From assembly GCA_905116865.2 (NCBI GenBank), contig CAJHNH020006013.1:216001-280000 (forward strand): a stretch of DNA of 64,000 nt, given 5' to 3'. Within the stretch, counting starts at the first letter, position 1. Every line of letters starts with the position of its first letter. Both the position numbers and the translations under genes were made by a program. This document shows, in pieces, positions 39,801 through 45,800 of the stretch. This DNA is from Candidula unifasciata (Eukaryota; Mollusca; Gastropoda; Stylommatophora; Geomitridae). The notes beneath the pieces are model-generated. The model saw only the letters and a list, made by a program, of their open reading frames with translations. It did no database searches and had not been told where the DNA came from.

Positions 39801-42800
39801 TACTGAGACCTGCAGTATTGCTTTTGAGAGGCCGTAAATACATAATATGAATATAAAATGAAAACACAAAAGCATGAATCGCGAATGTGTATATGATAGA
39901 GACAGTGGGAGAGGGGACAAGAGAAAGAGGATGGGAAAAAGTTACAGGGATTGAAGAAGAGAGAAATGGGGAGAGATAGAGGAAAAGTGGGAAATAGAAA
40001 GGGATGGAGGGAAATTTAAGTTGCTGACATGTTGGGTAAGCAAGCACTCTACCTCCCAAACTACTACAGCATCTGTGATGGAATTATTACATAAACTAAA
40101 GTGATTAAATGCCAGGCACCCCCCTTGTGGGCTCCAGGGCCCCTTTCTTGGGGGAGGGGGTTAGACCCTTGCCCCCCCACCACTACCTTCCACCCCCACC
40201 CCCAGCAAGCATATCATGAAAGCCAACTAATTAGGATGTCTCCTTCAAATACAGTTGGAGTGCATCTGCCTGAGAGATGAGGAACCAACAATCTGCGTGC
40301 AAATAAGCCAGATCTGTAAAACAGATGTGTGCACATAACTCAAGTTCTAAGAATAATACCTAAGTCCAGAAGTAGATGAACAACCAGAACTTTTTGCGGG
40401 AGGCATTTCAGGAGTAGAGGAAAGAAGAGGCGAAGCATAAGAAATGGGATGCACATCACCATCTCTCTGTCTTTCTCTATCTCTCCCTCACACTCTTGTC
40501 TCCTAAATTTGTGTTTGTTTGTTTGTTTGTGTATGCGCTAAAAATTCCAGATCATTGCGTGGTGTTCATGTTTATAGTTGAATGTTTTTAACATCCATAG
40601 AGTGAAAATGAAAGGGATTCAGAATACTCCCCCTTTGGTCGGCCATGGCAGAGAGTGAAGATTCCCAATCTTGACCTTAGTGATGATGAAAGTAGCGGTG
40701 TGAGCAGTTCAAGTGCTAGTCTGGACAATTTCCTTTTAGGTAATATGATCATTTTGAATCTTCTTTATGTTCTTAAGTTTGTCAGGCATGGAATGTTATT
40801 AATTGATTAATACTGTTTCTTAAATACACACATAGATCTGTAAGGCGAGGTAAAAAGAGTGGGTGGGGTTTTATTGCAAAGGTGAATGGATGCTAAAAAC
40901 AGAGCCTCACATATAACATCACAGCATCCTGTATGATAATGGAGGTGAATGCAGTAACAACAGCTTTCCAGTGGCTGGAGAGCAACACAGCCCAACATGT
41001 TGTAATTGTAATGGACTCATAGGGCATGCTTCAGAAAATAGAAACTTGAGTCCTCTGCATAGACTGGCTTGCATTGCGTGCAAAATTCAGATCAGAAACT
41101 TATCTTGAATTTACTATTCAGGATATATGGGTCAGCCGATGTGCTGAAAGATATTCAACACTGGCAGGAAACAACATAGGTGGACAGAGTTATTAGCATG
41201 TCAGTTTTCATTGGCTACTGAAGGAGGAAATGAAGCACATGTGCTAATTTCTTGAATGTAATGATGTGAATTCTTGATTCAATAATACATTCACTTATAA
41301 TACTGTCTCTTGCATAACATTTATATAACATGGAAATTTATTAATTTTTATTTCTTTCAAATTATCTTTTCAGGATTTACCTTTTATATTTTTATTTTTT
41401 TTTTTAATTTTAAATTGGTAGGGATATGCACTATAGTAGAAACCTGACTCAGGCGTGAGCGCAAGCTTTAGATCATCAGAAAAAAGGCCTCCTTCCACAA
41501 ATTTTTCAGGTCATTAAAAAAAAAACCTTTTCCTTAGAGAAGATAAACCTTGTGTACTCAACACCCTTTTGTTGTTCCAGTTAATGCAGCATGGTTGAGA
41601 GTGCACTGATAAAGATCCTTATTGGTGCAAGGTGTTGGACTGCTTGCTCCTCCTTGGAGAAATAAAACACAGAGAAAGAAAAAGAAACCGGCTAAATATC
41701 TTCCTTTTTGGCAGCAATGGACAGACAACTCTCTTTTGATACCTTTCTTTAGTTGTTACTTCTCGTGTTTCCTTGACACTGTATTGAATGTTTATTGTCC
41801 CTTTTTTCTTATATATCTAAAACTTGCACATGTACAGATCTTGTTAAATACGTTTTATTGTTTTGGAACCTCTTTTGTTAAATTTTTATTTTTATCTTGT
41901 TAGTTTATCTGTGCATTTCGTGACTGTTAGCATTTGAGCCAGTTTTGTATACAATAAAATGTCCTTTATATAGCCGGTCTTAAAATGTGCTTTCTGTAAT
42001 TTGTTTCAGGTCGCAACAGTCATTTGCCAGCTCCATCTTATCCTGTATCTGGTACTGGCATTGGTACTGAAGACCTTTCCAGTGCCCTTCACAAAATCAA
42101 CTCTGAACTCTCTCGTGTTCTTAACTTGATAGACAAGGAAGAAAATATCACCAGTTCCAGTAGGTATTTGTAGTGATTAGTGCACTTGCTTACCATGACA
42201 GTGGTTAAGGTTCGTTCCTCTACTGTGAAAGGATTTTGTTTGTCTGCAGAAATTACTCCAGAAAGAAGACTGAAATATATTAGGCACAGAAATGGCTCTA
42301 GAAAGTCCCTATGTGGGTTCCTGGGTTTCATTATGGGGAAAAGAATAATCGTCCCACTGACTCCTCACAAACAAAAGTTAAAGTTGACCAATTAGTGGTT
42401 TCCTTGGAAGTCTAAGTACATCTGTCGGAAAGGGCAAGGAAACAACAGTCTGCATAGAAGTAAGCCATACGTGTAAAATTGATGTGGATGCAACACTCAA
42501 GTTCTGGAACAAGACCTCCATAGGTGGACGAACAACCAGAACTTTCCGCCAGAGTTTACAGCCGGTAAAATGTGAAGAAGAAGAAGTCATCATCATGGGC
42601 TGTCATCACCGATGCTGTCTCCCAGTAGCTAAATAAAACATTATTGTCTGGAAAGATGAAAAAGTGCCATCTAGAAAATATGAAGCTTATCACTTCATGC
42701 ACGCTCACACAGCATTATTTACTATAGTGCTAACTTTACCTTGTAAAGTACTTTGTTCCACAGGCAAAAATTTACTTTTGTGTATATTTTTTTTGTTAAT

Positions 42801-45800
42801 GCAGATAGGAACTCTCATGCTTCACCATCTCATCATCATTACATGGGTCTTCCAGTGGGGGTTCAGTGGACCCCACACCCACCTCAGGGGTGAGTATAGT
42901 ATGTCTCAGTAACAAGTAACATCATAATATTGCTTTATATTTGTCATAAATGATAAGCTAGCTCATAAACCACAAAACTATACTGGCAGTAGAAAGGCTT
43001 CTGTTGCTACCATGTTTCCACACAAAAATAAGATTAGGGCATTCTTGCTCTAAACGACGCCTCAGAGCTTATATTTAAGGGATGTCTTATATTTTTGTGT
43101 ACGAATAAGGGGCACACTTGGCTATTTACAGTTTTATAATTGGAATTTATATTATAGTTTATTTTAAAACTTGAATATTAGTAATATAATTTATTTATAT
43201 GGGGGACACTCCCCGCAGTGACCATAGCAGAATATTTGTTTTTAGCTTCAGGTGAAACATGTTGGAGCCAGCCACATCATTGTTGAAGTTGTTGTTGTTG
43301 TTGATGACATGTACTACTGAGTAAACTGACTGCCTCCTCAAATACCCTATGCTCTCAAATGTTTGGTAAATGAACTGCCATCTCCAACAATTGCTACTCT
43401 GTGGCTCCCTGGATTAGCTAGAGAGGATTTGCACTTTCATTAGAATGGCATTTATTTGCCAAAAGTTGACAATACATCCACACTGAGATCAGCAATGATA
43501 GTAATGTAATTTTATTATGCCATCATGTTAATATTTTAGTTTCCTTTCTAATATTTTTTTTTTCTTTTCTTGTTGCCACAGTGTTCACTCATTAATTTTT
43601 GTAAGTGTTTTCCTGAAATGTTGACTTTCAACTTTTCCTGTTTTGCACAAGAAGGAATTCAACTATAGCATGAACAAGGTTATTAAAGTGCTATAAGAAA
43701 GATTGCAGTAATTGCTGTAAGGAAGACTGTAGTGAGAAATTACTATATGGAAAATACAGTTTTTGCTGTATGGCAGATTACAGTGAGTAGTTACAGTATA
43801 CTCATGAAAGACTGTAATGAGTAATTACTGTATGGTAAATACAGTATTTGCTGTCTAGGAGGTTACAATGGGTTACTTATGAAAGACTAGTGAGTAATTA
43901 CTATATTGAAGACTGTTGTTATTGCTATATGGAAGACTGCAGTAGTGACTACACTTCTACTCTATGGTAGATAGCAGTGAATAATTACTACGTGGGAGAT
44001 TACATTGAGTAATTACTTCATGGAATACAGTATATAACACCTGTTTTGAATAACATTATTTCAGACCACCACCTAAAGATTATTCCTCATTGATCTACAC
44101 AGCCGAACAGTCACTGGAGCGGAAGTGGAGGAAATATTTTGGAGGTATAACAAGTATATCACAATTGTTTGTTATATAGTTAAAAAGAAACAAAAGTAAG
44201 GGCCAGTACACTACAATCATAAAGTGTAATTTTTATAAGTATCTGTTAATGTTTTTATAACCTTTTTTTAGGGTAACTCGTGATGTTTGTCTGGTTAAAA
44301 CTTTAAAACTATTTGATGATAATCTGTTGAGTTCAATCAGCACACGCTCTTTGTAGATAACAATGCAGTGATAATTTGTTGTTTTAGAATGAGAGTTATA
44401 TATTATATAGTAAAGAATATTTTCAAGGTACAGATCCATAAAATCTCCCATGGCTCTTTTTGGATTTGAACCCATGAACTTTGGATCCACAATTGAGTAC
44501 ATAGCCTCTATACCACGATGGCTTGCTACTGAGCACATGATAATTAATGTGATTATTTCATTTTCCATTCAGACCGAAGGCCTGCCTTTACAGCCGGACC
44601 ATCATATCTCACGTCTGCTCATGGTTACGGACATGTTCTGACTTCTAGGTATAATTTTATTAACAACTTTCTTCGTTTATTTAACGAAATTTCATAAGTA
44701 CAACTAGAAATTGTAGACACTTTATTTATGTTTGATATGCAGTTCTGTGGCTTGGTGGTTAGTGAATTTGTTGACCAGTTTCATGATTCTTGGGTATTCA
44801 TGGTTTTTGCACTATGTTATGAGAGGTACACACTGGAAGAAATTGAGGCCTAACGACCTAATATTCCCTAGGCAGTATTGGTACACAATTGCATATTTTC
44901 ATTGTGGTGACAGCACAGTTTTTATCTTCAGATAAGAAACAAAGAATAACAGTTATTTTATCTGTTCTCAGGAACAGTTGCTTGAGAAGGTGAATAAGTA
45001 ATTTTAACCCTTGGTGTTATATTTAGAAGCTAAGAAAATTAATAAATAAATGTTACTTTCACAAACACTTGAAGTTATATAACACTAGACTTACATAACG
45101 TGTTTATTCTGTTGACAGAGATAGCCATCACAGAATCAGCATTGCAGAACCCCGTCCATTTGTAGCATCCATACAGTCACAGCTTGCAGAGCAGAAAGAA
45201 TGGCTGAATCAGCGACACCAGAGAACTGAACATTTAGTCTCTCCTCATTTCTCGGCTCAGAGATGGGAGTCTAGCTCTGTGTATCCTTTTTGTTTTTAAG
45301 GCTTCATAAGTTGAAAAATTGGTTTGTTGGCACCTTTTTTAATGATATATTGTACTTTTCCCCAGTGTGGAATCCCGATCCCTTTTGTGAGGAAAACAAG
45401 AATAGACCAGCTGCATCCCCAGTAAGCATGTTGTTAGACTCATGAATTGGGTGTATCTTTTCTAAATCAGCACAGCTGCCTGAGAGGCAAGAAACCAAAA
45501 TCTGCAAACATATAAGCAGATCTGTTAAACGGATGTGCACGCAAAATTTAGGTTTTGGAACATGACTAGAGGTGGATGAACAACCAGAACTTTTCACTGG
45601 AGTTCACAGCCAGTGAACGTTAAGAAAAAGAAGATATTTTACTATGGAGAGGCATGGGAGTCACTGCCTGTGTCGATGCCAAGTGTAATTAGCTTGACCC
45701 GCTCACGGTATGTCATCCACAATTAAAGCACAGGATTTCAGGACCATTTCTGACATCGGGTGAAAAATTAAAGTTTAAAATATTTACCTGTCTTGTTTGT

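Noticed and set aside
42160..42163. Donor at 42164 as the main exon 21 end
   Set aside because: It causes a stop two codons into exon 22, whereas 42160 keeps the frame through to the conserved C-terminus. Kept as a possible alternative only.
45281..45299. A C-terminus made by reading exon 25 through to a stop at 45297
   Set aside because: It would end SSSVYPFCF and lose the conserved family tail. The same position is a perfect U12 donor, and the missing tail is found in phase at 47518.
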